From: Bacillota bacterium
Lineage (GTDB): Bacteria; Bacillota; Dethiobacteria; DTU022
Length of the DNA stretch: 36,549 bases
Direction of reading: 5' to 3'
Assembly (NCBI GenBank): GCA_029552125.1
Contig: JAKPEE010000023.1
Span: 1-36,549 of the forward strand
The position numbers and the translations under genes are program-made. Below are positions 7,400 to 15,409 of the stretch, piece by piece. Below the pieces are notes generated by a model. The model was not told the DNA's origin. It did not search any database and saw nothing but the letters and a program-made list of their open reading frames with translations. The stretch's first letter is position 1. Each line of letters begins with the position of its first letter.

Positions 7400-8530
7400 A
7401 TGAAAATAGGGCATTTTGAATTTAACTTGCGGGAACTATCCGGCTCCATGGGCGACTTTGGGACTCTCTTTCCCCTGGCTATCGGTTATATCGCGGTGTG
7501 CGGTCTTAATCCTGCCGGCCTGCTGGTGACCATGGGTCTGGCCAATATTGTTACCGGTATCGTTTACCGCCTGCCCATGCCCATCGAGCCGATGAAGGTG
7601 CTGGCGGTAGTGGCCATCGCCCAGGCCTGGCCTCCTTCCCTGATCTACGCGTCGGGCTTCGCCATGGGCCTTGTTTGGATCATCTTTGCCGTTACCGGTG
7701 TGATGGATTATGTGGCCCGCTATACACCCAAAGCGGTGATCCGGGGCATTCAGGTGGCCCTGGGGGTCATGCTGGCGCTGGAAGCGCTAAAACTGCTTGC
7801 CGACTGGTGGCTGCTGGGGTTGGTGGCAGTGCTCATTGTTATATTTTTAAGACAAAACCGCTATGCTCCGGCAGCCCTGGTGCTGGTAGTCCTGGGGTTG
7901 GCCATTATGTATTTTCGCGGTGATTTGGCCCAGGTAAAAGCGGCTGGCTTCAACCTGCCGCCACTGACCGCGTTTAAACCGCTGGAAGTATGGCAGGCCC
8001 TGCTCCTGGCGGGTTTCGCACAGATCCCTCTCACGGCCACCAATGCCGTCATCTCTACAGCTTCCTTAATTAAACAGTATTTTCCCGACAGGCCGGTCAG
8101 CGAGCGAAAGTTATCGCTGAACATGGGGCTTATGAACCTGGTCTTCCCCTTTTTCGGGGGCATGCCCCTGTGCCACGGCGCCGGCGGCCTGGCCGGGCAG
8201 TATTATTTCGGCGCCCGCACCGGGGGCGCCAACATCCTGGAGGGTACCCTGGAAATACTGCTGGGCGTTTTACTGGGCACCTCCATTGCTTCCCTGTTTG
8301 CGCTGTTTCCCCGGGCTATTATCGGGGCGATGATGTTCCTGGTGGGCCTGGAGATGGTCAAATTTGCCCGCGATGTCAAGCTAAACCTTGATCTGGCGGT
8401 GCTCGCTGTTACTACCCTGGTGTCAATATTACTGAACATGGCCTACGGCTTCCTGGCCGGGATGGCCGCCCATTACATCATTGTATATATTAAAAATCGC
8501 CATGCCAAAAACAGCGCAGCCGGTGGATAA
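7400..8530 (+). CDS. MOT1-type molybdate/sulfate permease
   Basis: The 376-residue, about ten-helix protein belongs to the MOT1 branch of the SulP-like permeases (PF16983). It begins with the conserved FNLRELSGSMGDFGTLFPLAIGY, followed by a GLANIVTGIVYRLPMPIEPMK region, a central QIPLTATNAVISTASL stretch, and FFGGMPLCHGAGGLAGQYYFGARTGGANI, which are the two signature repeats. It probably takes up molybdate in secondary transport, complementing the ABC tungstate uptake of the genes directly upstream. It has a good GGGAGG site. The stop codon falls in the loop of a terminator hairpin. Confidence 0.88.
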   Translation: MKIGHFEFNLRELSGSMGDFGTLFPLAIGYIAVCGLNPAGLLVTMGLANIVTGIVYRLPMPIEPMKVLAVVAIAQAWPPSLIYASGFAMGLVWIIFAVTGVMDYVARYTPKAVIRGIQVALGVMLALEALKLLADWWLLGLVAVLIVIFLRQNRYAPAALVLVVLGLAIMYFRGDLAQVKAAGFNLPPLTAFKPLEVWQALLLAGFAQIPLTATNAVISTASLIKQYFPDRPVSERKLSLNMGLMNLVFPFFGGMPLCHGAGGLAGQYYFGARTGGANILEGTLEILLGVLLGTSIASLFALFPRAIIGAMMFLVGLEMVKFARDVKLNLDLAVLAVTTLVSILLNMAYGFLAGMAAHYIIVYIKNRHAKNSAAGG

Positions 8531-8555
8531 AATTGCGCCGGCTGCGGCTTTTCTT
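8515..8555 (+). terminator. Terminator overlapping the permease stop codon
   Basis: The arms CGCAGCCGG (8515-8523) and CCGGCTGCG (8538-8546) pair perfectly and are followed by GCTTTTCTTT. The TAA of the permease gene lies in the loop. The structure stands between two convergent genes and may act in both directions. Confidence 0.75.
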
Positions 8556-8579
8556 TAGCGAGGCCTCCTTGGAGCGCGT

Positions 8580-8789
8580 TTATTCTTTGATGAACATGAC
8601 TGAAGTGGCCTTGATTAAAGCGGTTATTTCGTCCCCGTTTTTGATCCCCATCTCGTCCAGGGAGCGCCTGGTGATCACTCCGGCGACGCGATTGCCGCCC
8701 CCGATGTCGACCTCCACCTCTGCGGTGACGGTACCGGGGATAACACTGGTCACGCGGCCTTTAAGTTTGTTGCGTCCGCTGATTTGCAT
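8580..8789 (-). CDS. mop: Molbindin (Mop/TOBE-domain molybdate-binding protein)
   Basis: The 69-residue product is a single TOBE/Mop domain: MQISGRNKLKGRV at the start, IPGTVTAEVEVDIGGGNRVAGVITRRSLDEMGIKNGDEITALIKATSVMF following the family pattern, including the SLDEMGI and LIKATSVMF elements. Mop proteins oligomerise and bind molybdate or tungstate, acting as cytoplasmic oxyanion stores. I chose the ATG at 8789 because GGAGGT lies eight bases upstream. A longer frame to 8822 would skip that site. It is convergent with the permease and completes the tungstate/molybdate block. Confidence 0.93.
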   Translation of the reverse strand: MQISGRNKLKGRVTSVIPGTVTAEVEVDIGGGNRVAGVITRRSLDEMGIKNGDEITALIKATSVMFIKE

Positions 8790-8861
8790 CGGTTTTATAC
8801 CTCCATCCGGCAGGTATGGCAAAGGTCGCGGTATCCTGCTTTACTGGCTTTGCCTGATCGT

Positions 8862-8892
8862 ATTATAACCGTGGTAAGCGGTTTTTACTCAA
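8862..8892 (-). promoter_or_regulatory. Possible promoter for mop
   Basis: On the minus strand a consensus TATAAT (8862-8867) lies about 75 bases before the mop start. The nearest -35 candidate, TTGAGT (8887-8892), has a 19-bp spacer, longer than ideal. Confidence 0.35.
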
Positions 8893-9078
8893 ATAGAGGC
8901 GTTCGGCCTGATTGTTATTTAATGACCAGAAGGACCGGATCGTTTTAAGTGTGCCTGTGGAGGTCCGGTGAAAATGAATGATGATCCCGGCGCCCCCTTG
9001 AGGGGAAATCACTGCCAGGCGGGTAAAGAGCAGAGTGAATATTGACATGCCGGCCGCTTAAAGGGAAGGAGGGGCCAT

Positions 9079-10674
9079 GTGCTTAAGGGACTTATTGCCG
9101 CGCGCGGCGGGACCGTGCTGCGCGTTTTAGGGCTGCTGCTATGCTGCTGCTGTTTATCTCTGCTGCCGGCCTGCTCGCCGGATGCTTTGAAACAGGTAGA
9201 AGTGAACCCTGCCGGGGCAGTCCGGCTGCCCGCGGAAGAATATATCCTCCTCAGGGCATACCGGCCGGATATCAGCATCGAGCTGAACCGGCTGGATGGC
9301 GCCCCCGCCCGGTTTACCGTGATGGTGCAAAATATGGCGGCGGAATATGCGCAGGTAACACTCAGCGCTACCCCGGGCCGGCAAGAGGCCTCCGTTACCA
9401 GGCGCATTATTTCTGATACGGAAATTGCCCTCGATATCGAGGGCGGTGAAGGCAAGCAGATAATCGAGCTGTTTACCCGCCCTGCCGATACAGGCGGACC
9501 TGTTACTTTTGCTGTTGTCGGAGACAGCCAGGGTCGAAATGACACCCTGGCCGTGGCTCTTGATCAGATAAACCAAAGCGAGGCCGCCTTTCTGATCCAC
9601 CTGGGCGACTTTACCCCCTCGGGACAGGAGGGGGAATACCTGGCCTTTCTGGAGACCTTGCAGCATCTGGCGATACCTTGCTACACGGTCCCCGGCAATC
9701 ATGATATCAAGGGAAACGGAGCTATGCTTTATCAAAATCTTCTGGCGCCGTCGTTCCATTATTTCGACTACCGGGGGTTGCGGCTTGTTTTCCTGGACAG
9801 CTCCACCCTGGAACTGGGAGAGGCGCAACTGGCCTGGCTGGAGGATTTGCTGGCCCAGGGGGACCGCGGTGTTTTACTTTTTCAACATGCACCGCCAGTG
9901 GACCCGCGGGGCAAAGGGCACGCCCTGCTGGACCCGGGTGAGGCGCAGCGATTCCTGGCGTTGGCCGCTGGGGCAGGCTCCGCGGTGAAGGGCATGTTTT
10001 TTGGACATATCCATATTTACCACGCGCAAGTCGAGGACGGTATTGCCTGCGTCATCAGCGGCGGGGGAGGCGCCAGCCTCTATGCGCCGCCGGATGAAGG
10101 CGGCTATCATCACTACACCCTGGTCACAGTGACGGAGGAGGGCTCTGTCCGGGTCGAGCCTTGCCCGGTAGAACCGCCCGCGCGCTCCCTGGACATTTCC
10201 TGCTACGGCCGCAAGGGAGAGCTGGAAATTACGGCAGCGGAGCTGGAAGCCATGTCCGTCATATCCGGCCAAAGCTGTTTTCAGAATATCTACGGCAACT
10301 TCAGGGGTGAAGGCACTTACCGGGGGGTTCCCGTAAGCAGGCTGGTGGAAGCGGTAGGGGGCATGGAGCCGGGCGATCAACTGCTGGTTTATTCCGGGGA
10401 CGGCTATGTCCAGGCTTATGCCTACGAAAATGTTTACCCCCGGGAGGCCGGCTGGTATGGCTACCAGGGCGATATGATCCTGGCCATTGAATATAACGGC
10501 ACCACTCCCCCGGAATGGGAGGATGGCTACCGCATTGTTTTTTTACCTGAAGACGGGGTCTATGACAACAGCGATTGCGAGCATTCTTCAGCACCGGGCC
10601 AGGGGTGGCATCTCTATCAATCCGCGGGAAGCCGCTGGGTGAGAATGGTGACACGATTGGAGGTTTTGCCGTGA
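9079..10674 (+). CDS. Lipoprotein: calcineurin-like phosphoesterase fused to SUOX-like domain
   Basis: A GTG start with an AAGGAGG site gives a signal ending in the lipobox LPAC. After a short beta domain, residues about 140-370 form a metallophosphoesterase with all metal-binding blocks: GDSQG, HLGDF, VPGNHD, FQHAPP and GHIH. Residues about 375-531 form a separate domain with the molybdopterin-oxidoreductase (SUOX-like) pattern: SCYGRKGELEITAAELEAM, YRGVPVSRLVEAVGG, LLVYSGDGYVQAY, MILAIEYNGTTPP, and a final WVRMVTRLEVLP. A Cys (SGQSCFQN) occupies the place of the sulfite-oxidase metal ligand. The gene overlaps the ECF S-component gene by four bases, so the phosphoesterase may prepare (dephosphorylate) a substrate outside the cell for the importer. 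That role is inference. Confidence 0.85.
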   Translation: MLKGLIAARGGTVLRVLGLLLCCCCLSLLPACSPDALKQVEVNPAGAVRLPAEEYILLRAYRPDISIELNRLDGAPARFTVMVQNMAAEYAQVTLSATPGRQEASVTRRIISDTEIALDIEGGEGKQIIELFTRPADTGGPVTFAVVGDSQGRNDTLAVALDQINQSEAAFLIHLGDFTPSGQEGEYLAFLETLQHLAIPCYTVPGNHDIKGNGAMLYQNLLAPSFHYFDYRGLRLVFLDSSTLELGEAQLAWLEDLLAQGDRGVLLFQHAPPVDPRGKGHALLDPGEAQRFLALAAGAGSAVKGMFFGHIHIYHAQVEDGIACVISGGGGASLYAPPDEGGYHHYTLVTVTEEGSVRVEPCPVEPPARSLDISCYGRKGELEITAAELEAMSVISGQSCFQNIYGNFRGEGTYRGVPVSRLVEAVGGMEPGDQLLVYSGDGYVQAYAYENVYPREAGWYGYQGDMILAIEYNGTTPPEWEDGYRIVFLPEDGVYDNSDCEHSSAPGQGWHLYQSAGSRWVRMVTRLEVLP

Positions 10675-11747
10675 AAGCGCAAACGGAAAAGCAAACCAGG
10701 GCCAATTATTATTTTTCCAGCAGGGACCTGCTCGTCGTGGCCGTTTTAAGCGGCATCGGCGGGGTGATGAGCACTTACGTGGGCTACCTGGGCAATCTAC
10801 TAAACCGGATTTTCGGCGTCCCTTTCGGCGCGGGGCAGTTCGCCGCGGGGCTCCATGTTTTTTGGATTATCGTGGCGGCGGGACTGGTGCGCCGTCCCGG
10901 GGCGGCCACCGCCACCGGCCTGTTAAAAGGGGTAGTGGAGCTGCTTACGGGCAGCACGCACGGTGTGGTCATCGTCCTGGTCTCTTTAATCCAGGGGCTC
11001 CTGGTGGACCTGGTTTTATTGCTATTGCGGCGCCATACCGTTTTGACCTACTCCCTGGCCGGTGCCCTGGCCGCCGCTTCCAATGTGATCGTGTTCCAGC
11101 TTTTTTATTTTTCCGGCGCCCCCCTGTTTTATATCGCCTTAATTAGCGGGCTGGCTTTTATTTCCGGGATATTGCTGGGGGGTTGCTTTGGCCGGGGCGT
11201 GATCGATATCGTTCTCAGGGCCCGTCCTTTCCGCCTGGGGGTATATCCGGGCGATGAAGCGAACCGGCTGGCGGCCCAGTCCGCCGGGAAAACCAGGCTT
11301 AATTTTATCGTTACCGGGCTGCTGGTGCTGGCCTTTTCGGCCGGAGCGATTTATTATTATGCTTTTGTTTTTGAACCGCCCTGGAAAGGCCCCGTGTTCT
11401 CTGTGGAAGGGGCGGTGGAGCGGGAAGGGTCTTTTCAACTTTCAGACTTTGCCGCTGACGAAACAACCATAACGGCGGAGCTGGTGGGGCAGGTTACATA
11501 CGTGCCGCCGCAAGAATATACCGGTATTCCCGTTAAAGTAATTTTGGAGCGCTGCCAACCCCTGGAAGGGGCTACCGGGTTAACCGTTATCGCCACCGAC
11601 GGCTACCAGGTCGAATTTCCCCTGGAGGATGTTTTAACCGATGATAAAATGATCCTGATCAGGGAGGAAGACACCCTGCGGCTGATTGCCGGAAATTATG
11701 CCGGGGGCTACTGGGTTAAACTGGTCAGCAAATTCGTGGTGCAGTAG
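10671..11747 (+). CDS. ECF transporter S component (YkoE-like) fused to a SUOX-like domain
   Basis: I chose the GTG at 10671, overlapping the previous stop and preceded by TTGGAGG; an upstream in-frame ATG would lie inside the previous gene. Residues about 17-185 form a six-helix ECF substrate-binding subunit resembling YkoE (PF09819): RDLLVVAVLSGIGGVMSTYVG, then LHVFWIIVAAGLVRRPGAATATGLLKGVVELLTGSTHG. One further helix near residue 220 crosses the membrane, and the last 115 residues form an outside domain with YTGIPVKVILERCQP, LTVIATDGYQVEFPLEDVL, MILIREEDTLRLIAG and YWVKLVSKFVV. This follows the SUOX-like module pattern shared with six genes here. YkoE relatives handle thiamine or its pyrimidine moiety; the fused domain suggests another ligand. 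An S component with such a tail is unusual. Confidence 0.82.
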   Translation: MKAQTEKQTRANYYFSSRDLLVVAVLSGIGGVMSTYVGYLGNLLNRIFGVPFGAGQFAAGLHVFWIIVAAGLVRRPGAATATGLLKGVVELLTGSTHGVVIVLVSLIQGLLVDLVLLLLRRHTVLTYSLAGALAAASNVIVFQLFYFSGAPLFYIALISGLAFISGILLGGCFGRGVIDIVLRARPFRLGVYPGDEANRLAAQSAGKTRLNFIVTGLLVLAFSAGAIYYYAFVFEPPWKGPVFSVEGAVEREGSFQLSDFAADETTITAELVGQVTYVPPQEYTGIPVKVILERCQPLEGATGLTVIATDGYQVEFPLEDVLTDDKMILIREEDTLRLIAGNYAGGYWVKLVSKFVVQ

Positions 11748-11767
11748 TAAAATTCGCGGGGAGCGCT

Positions 11768-13291
11768 ATGGAAAAATACGTGGCCACCATCAAAAATCTC
11801 AGCTTTACCTATTACGGGGCTGCCGGACCGGCCTTGGAGGGGATTAACCTGCAGTTGCGGCCGGGAGAATTTCTCATTCTCACCGGGCCGAGCGGCTGCG
11901 GCAAATCAACCCTGGCCCTCTGCCTGACCGGATTTATCCCGCACGGCTATACCGGTTTAATGGAAGGCACGGTTGAGGTTAAGGGTCTGGATACCCGCGA
12001 GAACACGCCCGGCCGGCTGGCAGGCCTGGTGGGGCTGGTACAGCAGGATCCGGAGATGCAACTCTGTACGCTGAGAGTGATGGATGAAGTGGCCTTTGGC
12101 CCGGAAAACCTGGGCCTGGATCCCGCGGAAGTTACAGCCCGGGTGCGCTGGGCCCTGGCCGCGGTGGGCGCTTCAGACCTGGCGGAGCGCGATCTCTATA
12201 GTCTCTCGGGGGGGGAGAAACAGAAGGTGGCCATCGCCTCCGTGCTGGCGATGCGCCCCAGCCTCTTGATTTTGGACGAGCCCACGGCCAACCTGGATCC
12301 CCGCTGCACGGCAGAAGTTTTGGCCGTAATGGAAAAGCTGCGGCGGGATGAGGATATTACCGTTATCGTCATTGAACATCGCCTGGAGAGATTGCTGCCG
12401 CTGGCGGACCGGGCCCTTTACATGGAGCGAGGCCGGATCGTCCGCGAGTTCCGCGGGGAAGAGTTGTCGGTACAGGCCGCGCAGTACAGGCCCTTTTACC
12501 GGAAGATTGACCGGGCCGGGAAACCGCGGGTCAATACGCCGGCGCCGCCCCCCAGGCTTCAGGTAGAAGGGCTGGCGGCCGGGTACGAAGCCCCCTTGCT
12601 TAAAGATGTCTCCTTCTCCCTTTACCCCGGTGAAATCGCCGCCGTCATGGGTGACAACGGCAGCGGCAAGAGCACATTATTGCAGGCCTTGCTGGGGCTG
12701 TTGAAAATCTTCCGGGGGAAAATATACCTGGACGGGACGGATATTACCCATGAAAAGGTTTCTCGCAAAGCCGGGTGGATCGGCCTCTCTTTCCAAAATC
12801 CCAATCACCAGCTTTTTGAAAGTACAGTGATCAAAGAAGCGGAGCTGCCTTCGCTATTTTTAAAAGGGTGCAGGCCCGGCGAAAACAGGAGGGTATTAAG
12901 CCTGCTGGAGCAGTTCGATCTGCTCGCCTACCGGGATCAGCTTCCTTTTGCCCTCAGCCTGGGAGAAAAAAAAAGGCTAACCCTGGTTTCTCTTCTCGCT
13001 TACAGCCCCCCGGTACTGGCCCTGGACGAACCGCTGGTGGGGCAGGATCCGCACCGCAGCGAGTTATTGCTGGGGGCGCTGCAAGAGCACCGGGCCAGGG
13101 GCGGGGTGACTTTAATGGTCTGCCATGATCCGGCCGTGGCCTCAGCCTGGTGCGGGCGGATTCTTTTTCTGGAACAGGGCGGACTGATTATTGACGCCCC
13201 GACAGAAAAGGCTTTTGCCCTGCTGGCCGCCCGGGGCTTAACCCATTACCTGCCCGGGAGCAGCAGCGGCTTTATTACGGGGGAAGGGTGA
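11768..13291 (+). CDS. ECF transporter double ATPase (A-A', YkoD-like)
   Basis: Two ABC ATPase domains are joined in one 507-residue chain. Domain 1 has Walker A GPSGCGKST (near residue 40), signature YSLSGGEKQK, Walker B LLILDEPTANLDP and switch EHRLERLL. Domain 2 has Walker A GDNGSGKST (near residue 300), a variant signature ALSLGEKKR instead of LSGGE, Walker B VLALDEPLVGQD and VCHDP. Fused ATPases of this kind are typical of YkoD/CbiO-type energy-coupling modules. The S component lies 20 bases upstream and the T component 4 bases downstream, so this is a complete group I style ECF operon dedicated to one substrate. Confidence 0.92.
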   Translation: MEKYVATIKNLSFTYYGAAGPALEGINLQLRPGEFLILTGPSGCGKSTLALCLTGFIPHGYTGLMEGTVEVKGLDTRENTPGRLAGLVGLVQQDPEMQLCTLRVMDEVAFGPENLGLDPAEVTARVRWALAAVGASDLAERDLYSLSGGEKQKVAIASVLAMRPSLLILDEPTANLDPRCTAEVLAVMEKLRRDEDITVIVIEHRLERLLPLADRALYMERGRIVREFRGEELSVQAAQYRPFYRKIDRAGKPRVNTPAPPPRLQVEGLAAGYEAPLLKDVSFSLYPGEIAAVMGDNGSGKSTLLQALLGLLKIFRGKIYLDGTDITHEKVSRKAGWIGLSFQNPNHQLFESTVIKEAELPSLFLKGCRPGENRRVLSLLEQFDLLAYRDQLPFALSLGEKKRLTLVSLLAYSPPVLALDEPLVGQDPHRSELLLGALQEHRARGGVTLMVCHDPAVASAWCGRILFLEQGGLIIDAPTEKAFALLAARGLTHYLPGSSSGFITGEG

Positions 13292-13295
13292 AAAG

Positions 13296-14108
13296 ATGTT
13301 TTTGCGCCGCTCGCCTAGCGTTGTTTCCGGGTATTTCCCCGGGCTAAATTATGTGCCGGGCCAATCATTTCTGCACCGGGCCCATCCCCTGGTCAAGCTG
13401 GTGCTGCTCGTTGGTTTCAGTATTACTGTCCTGGCCCTGCCGGCACCCATGGCCGGGATTGCCCTGTTTTTCGCTCTCCTCGCGGCTTACGGTATGGCCC
13501 GGCTGGGGCCGGGCTTTTTCTGGCGCAAGCTGCGGATGATTGTTTTATTCGGCCTGGCCATGGTTGTGGTCCAGGTCCTGGTGGTCAAAGAAGGCCTTTT
13601 GCTGGCGGCGCTGCCTCTCTATTTCTTCTCCCTGGAGATCTGGTCGGAAGGGCTCCGGGGCGGCCTGGTGATGATGCTTCGCTTTCTCAATATTATTGGT
13701 TCCAGTTATCTCTTTGTTGCCGTGACCAACCCCAATAACCTGGCCTACGCGTTGATGCAGGCGGGGCTGCCGTACCGCTACGGGTTCATGTTGATTACGG
13801 CGATGCGCTTTATTCCCATTTTTCAGCGGGAGTTAAACCAGGTCCGCAGCGCCCAGATGGCCAAGGGGATTGACCTGGAGGGCGCCTCCCTGCCCAAAAT
13901 ATTGCGGGCGGTGCGCTACCTGCTGGTCCCCCTGGTTATAACTGCGCTGGGCAAGGTAGATCACCTGGCCATCTCCATGGAAGGAAGGGCCTTTGGCCTT
14001 TACCACCGGCGCAGTTACATGCAGTCCCAGAAGCTAACCTGGCGGGATGCCGTCTTTTTGGCGTCGGCCTTCATCTTTTTTGCAGCCCTATTTTTTTATT
14101 TTTACTGA
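13296..14108 (+). CDS. ECF transporter T component (YkoC/CbiQ-like)
   Basis: The 270-residue membrane protein is the energy-coupling transmembrane subunit. After HPLVKLVLLVGFS, typical of EcfT N-termini, come about five membrane helices. Two conserved coupling segments follow: RSAQMAKGIDLEGAS and AISMEGRAFGLYHRR, carrying the Ala-x-x-x-Gly and Gly-Arg-Ala type coupling-helix motifs that contact the ATPases. The ATG lies 4 bases after the ATPase stop, with a GAAGGGTG site. It ends the ECF operon; an AT-rich stretch and the second Moco-type riboswitch follow immediately. Confidence 0.92.
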   Translation: MFLRRSPSVVSGYFPGLNYVPGQSFLHRAHPLVKLVLLVGFSITVLALPAPMAGIALFFALLAAYGMARLGPGFFWRKLRMIVLFGLAMVVVQVLVVKEGLLLAALPLYFFSLEIWSEGLRGGLVMMLRFLNIIGSSYLFVAVTNPNNLAYALMQAGLPYRYGFMLITAMRFIPIFQRELNQVRSAQMAKGIDLEGASLPKILRAVRYLLVPLVITALGKVDHLAISMEGRAFGLYHRRSYMQSQKLTWRDAVFLASAFIFFAALFFYFY

Positions 14109-14196
14109 CAAAAAATTTTCTTAAAAAAAAAGGAGTAAAGCAATAAATGTAGAATATCGGTAATGCATGCCCGTGCATAACGGCAACTAAATTATT

Positions 14197-14334
14197 TCTC
14201 CGAACCGGTTATTCTAAATCCGGCCAGGACAGGAATTACCGGTCGTCAGGGTCAGTGGGGAAACCGGCTGGCCTCCCATGGTGGAAAGGAGATGTAGTCT
14301 ATCTGCGCGCCGATCCGCCCTGGGTCGGTTTTTT
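14197..14334 (+). promoter_or_regulatory. Second Moco-type riboswitch with intrinsic terminator, upstream of the SUOX-like gene cluster
   Basis: The aptamer core repeats that at 4702-4794. P1 pairs TCTCC (14197-14201) with GGAGA (14288-14292), P2 pairs CCGGTT (14205-14210) with AACCGG (14262-14267), and GGCCTCCC is followed by ATGGTGGAAAGGAGA. The upstream flank also shares a GTGCATAACGG/ATGCATAACGG element. Downstream, CCGATCC (14310-14316) pairs with GGGTCGG (14322-14328) and is followed directly by TTTTTT, a textbook terminator platform. The switch precedes four genes for SUOX-like exported proteins, which links their expression to Moco or tungsten cofactor status. An ATG at 14278 lies within the aptamer and is not a real start. 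Confidence 0.85.
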
Positions 14335-14430
14335 CATGCTGCAATTGTTTTCCCGGTCAGGTTAACGAGAGGCCAGGTTAAAAAACCGGGGCTCGTTATG
14401 CACAGCAATACAGAAGGAGTGCCGGAAATT

Positions 14431-15354
14431 ATGTCAGTAAAAAAGATAGTGAAAAAAATAACCAGATCCATCAGCCTGGCAGCGATCTGCCTGTTCGCTA
14501 TTCTTTTGGGGCCATTTGCTCCCGGTTCAAACCTCCGCCCTGCATCCGCTTCAGAACCCCAGCCTCTGCTGGTGATCACCGGGACCGGCCTGGAGCAGGA
14601 TATTTACCTTTACGAGGCAGACCTGGCCTTCAACAACCCCCGCATGGTGGAGTATTACTACTCTAGCAATAACAATTGGGACTTCAAAAGTATTTTGAAA
14701 GTAAGAGGGTTTGACCTGCTGGAGTTGCTCGATCAGTATGGCGAAGGGAATCTGAAAGAGGGCGACTGGCCCCTTACATTTATCAGCAGGGATGGCCTGG
14801 TAATCCCCCAATTGCTACCGGGCGGCGATTATTTTCCCTTCCCCATGACCATCAGCACTCTGCAGGAACGCTACTATTACAGCGATCTGACCCTGGCCAG
14901 TGAAGAGCGGGTCGATCCGATGATCGGCATCTATCGCGCATCCCTGTATAACAACAATAATCCGCAACCGCCTGTTTCCTGGGATGATAGGGAGCTGACC
15001 GAAGGAGACATGGATAATTACAACAATCCCCCCTTGCGGCTTTATTTTGGCCAGGCCCGGGGCAATATCGAAGACAGAAACCAGCCGTTTTTTAACCGCG
15101 AACTGATCCGGATCGTGGTGGGAGCGGAGCGGCCGCATTATTTCCCCGGCAATGTCAACGGAGACCAGGGCATTGACGTGGGCGACGCCATCCTGGTGCT
15201 GCGCCATATTGTCGGCCTGGTGGCCTTGAATGCAGACCAGCAGGAAGCGGCCGATGTCAACCTGAACGGGAACGTAGAAGTGGGTGATGCCATCCTGATT
15301 CTTCGCCACATCGTCGGCCTGGTGGAAACGCTGCCGGTTTCCGGGTCGGGTTAA
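14431..15354 (+). CDS. Exported SUOX-like protein with C-terminal dockerin
   Basis: The ATG at 14431 has an AGAAGGAG site ten bases upstream and is followed by a signal peptide (Lys-rich start, hydrophobic core, cleavage likely near ASASEP). Residues about 45-235 form one SUOX-like module: LVITGTGLEQDI, YYYSSNNNWDFKSILKVRGFDLLELLDQYG, an IYRASLYN element, LRLYFGQARGNIEDRNQPFF and LIRIVVGAE. It is closely similar to the first module of the next gene and to the protein at 22664. The C-terminal 65 residues are a type I dockerin with two calcium-binding repeats (VNGDQGIDVGDAILVLRHIVGL and VNLNGNVEVGDAILILRHIVGL). It should dock on a cohesin, but no cohesin was seen in this window. It is the first gene behind the riboswitch. 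Confidence 0.85.
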   Translation: MSVKKIVKKITRSISLAAICLFAILLGPFAPGSNLRPASASEPQPLLVITGTGLEQDIYLYEADLAFNNPRMVEYYYSSNNNWDFKSILKVRGFDLLELLDQYGEGNLKEGDWPLTFISRDGLVIPQLLPGGDYFPFPMTISTLQERYYYSDLTLASEERVDPMIGIYRASLYNNNNPQPPVSWDDRELTEGDMDNYNNPPLRLYFGQARGNIEDRNQPFFNRELIRIVVGAERPHYFPGNVNGDQGIDVGDAILVLRHIVGLVALNADQQEAADVNLNGNVEVGDAILILRHIVGLVETLPVSGSG

Positions 15355-15409
15355 AATTTTTTGAATGGAGATTGTCATTAAAAATTTTTTAGGAGGAGGT
15401 ATACACAGA

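Noticed and set aside
10671-14108. Assignment of the ECF operon as a thiamine/HMP (YkoEDC) transporter
   Set aside because: The layout is the same, but no TPP riboswitch is seen, the S component has a SUOX-like tail, and the neighbours are all tungstate/molybdate or SUOX-like. It stays a live alternative rather than the preferred call.
14278-14430. An ATG at 14278 that extends the dockerin protein by 51 residues
   Set aside because: The ATG is part of the conserved riboswitch core and the extension runs through the terminator. The ATG at 14431 has a proper ribosome binding site and signal peptide.
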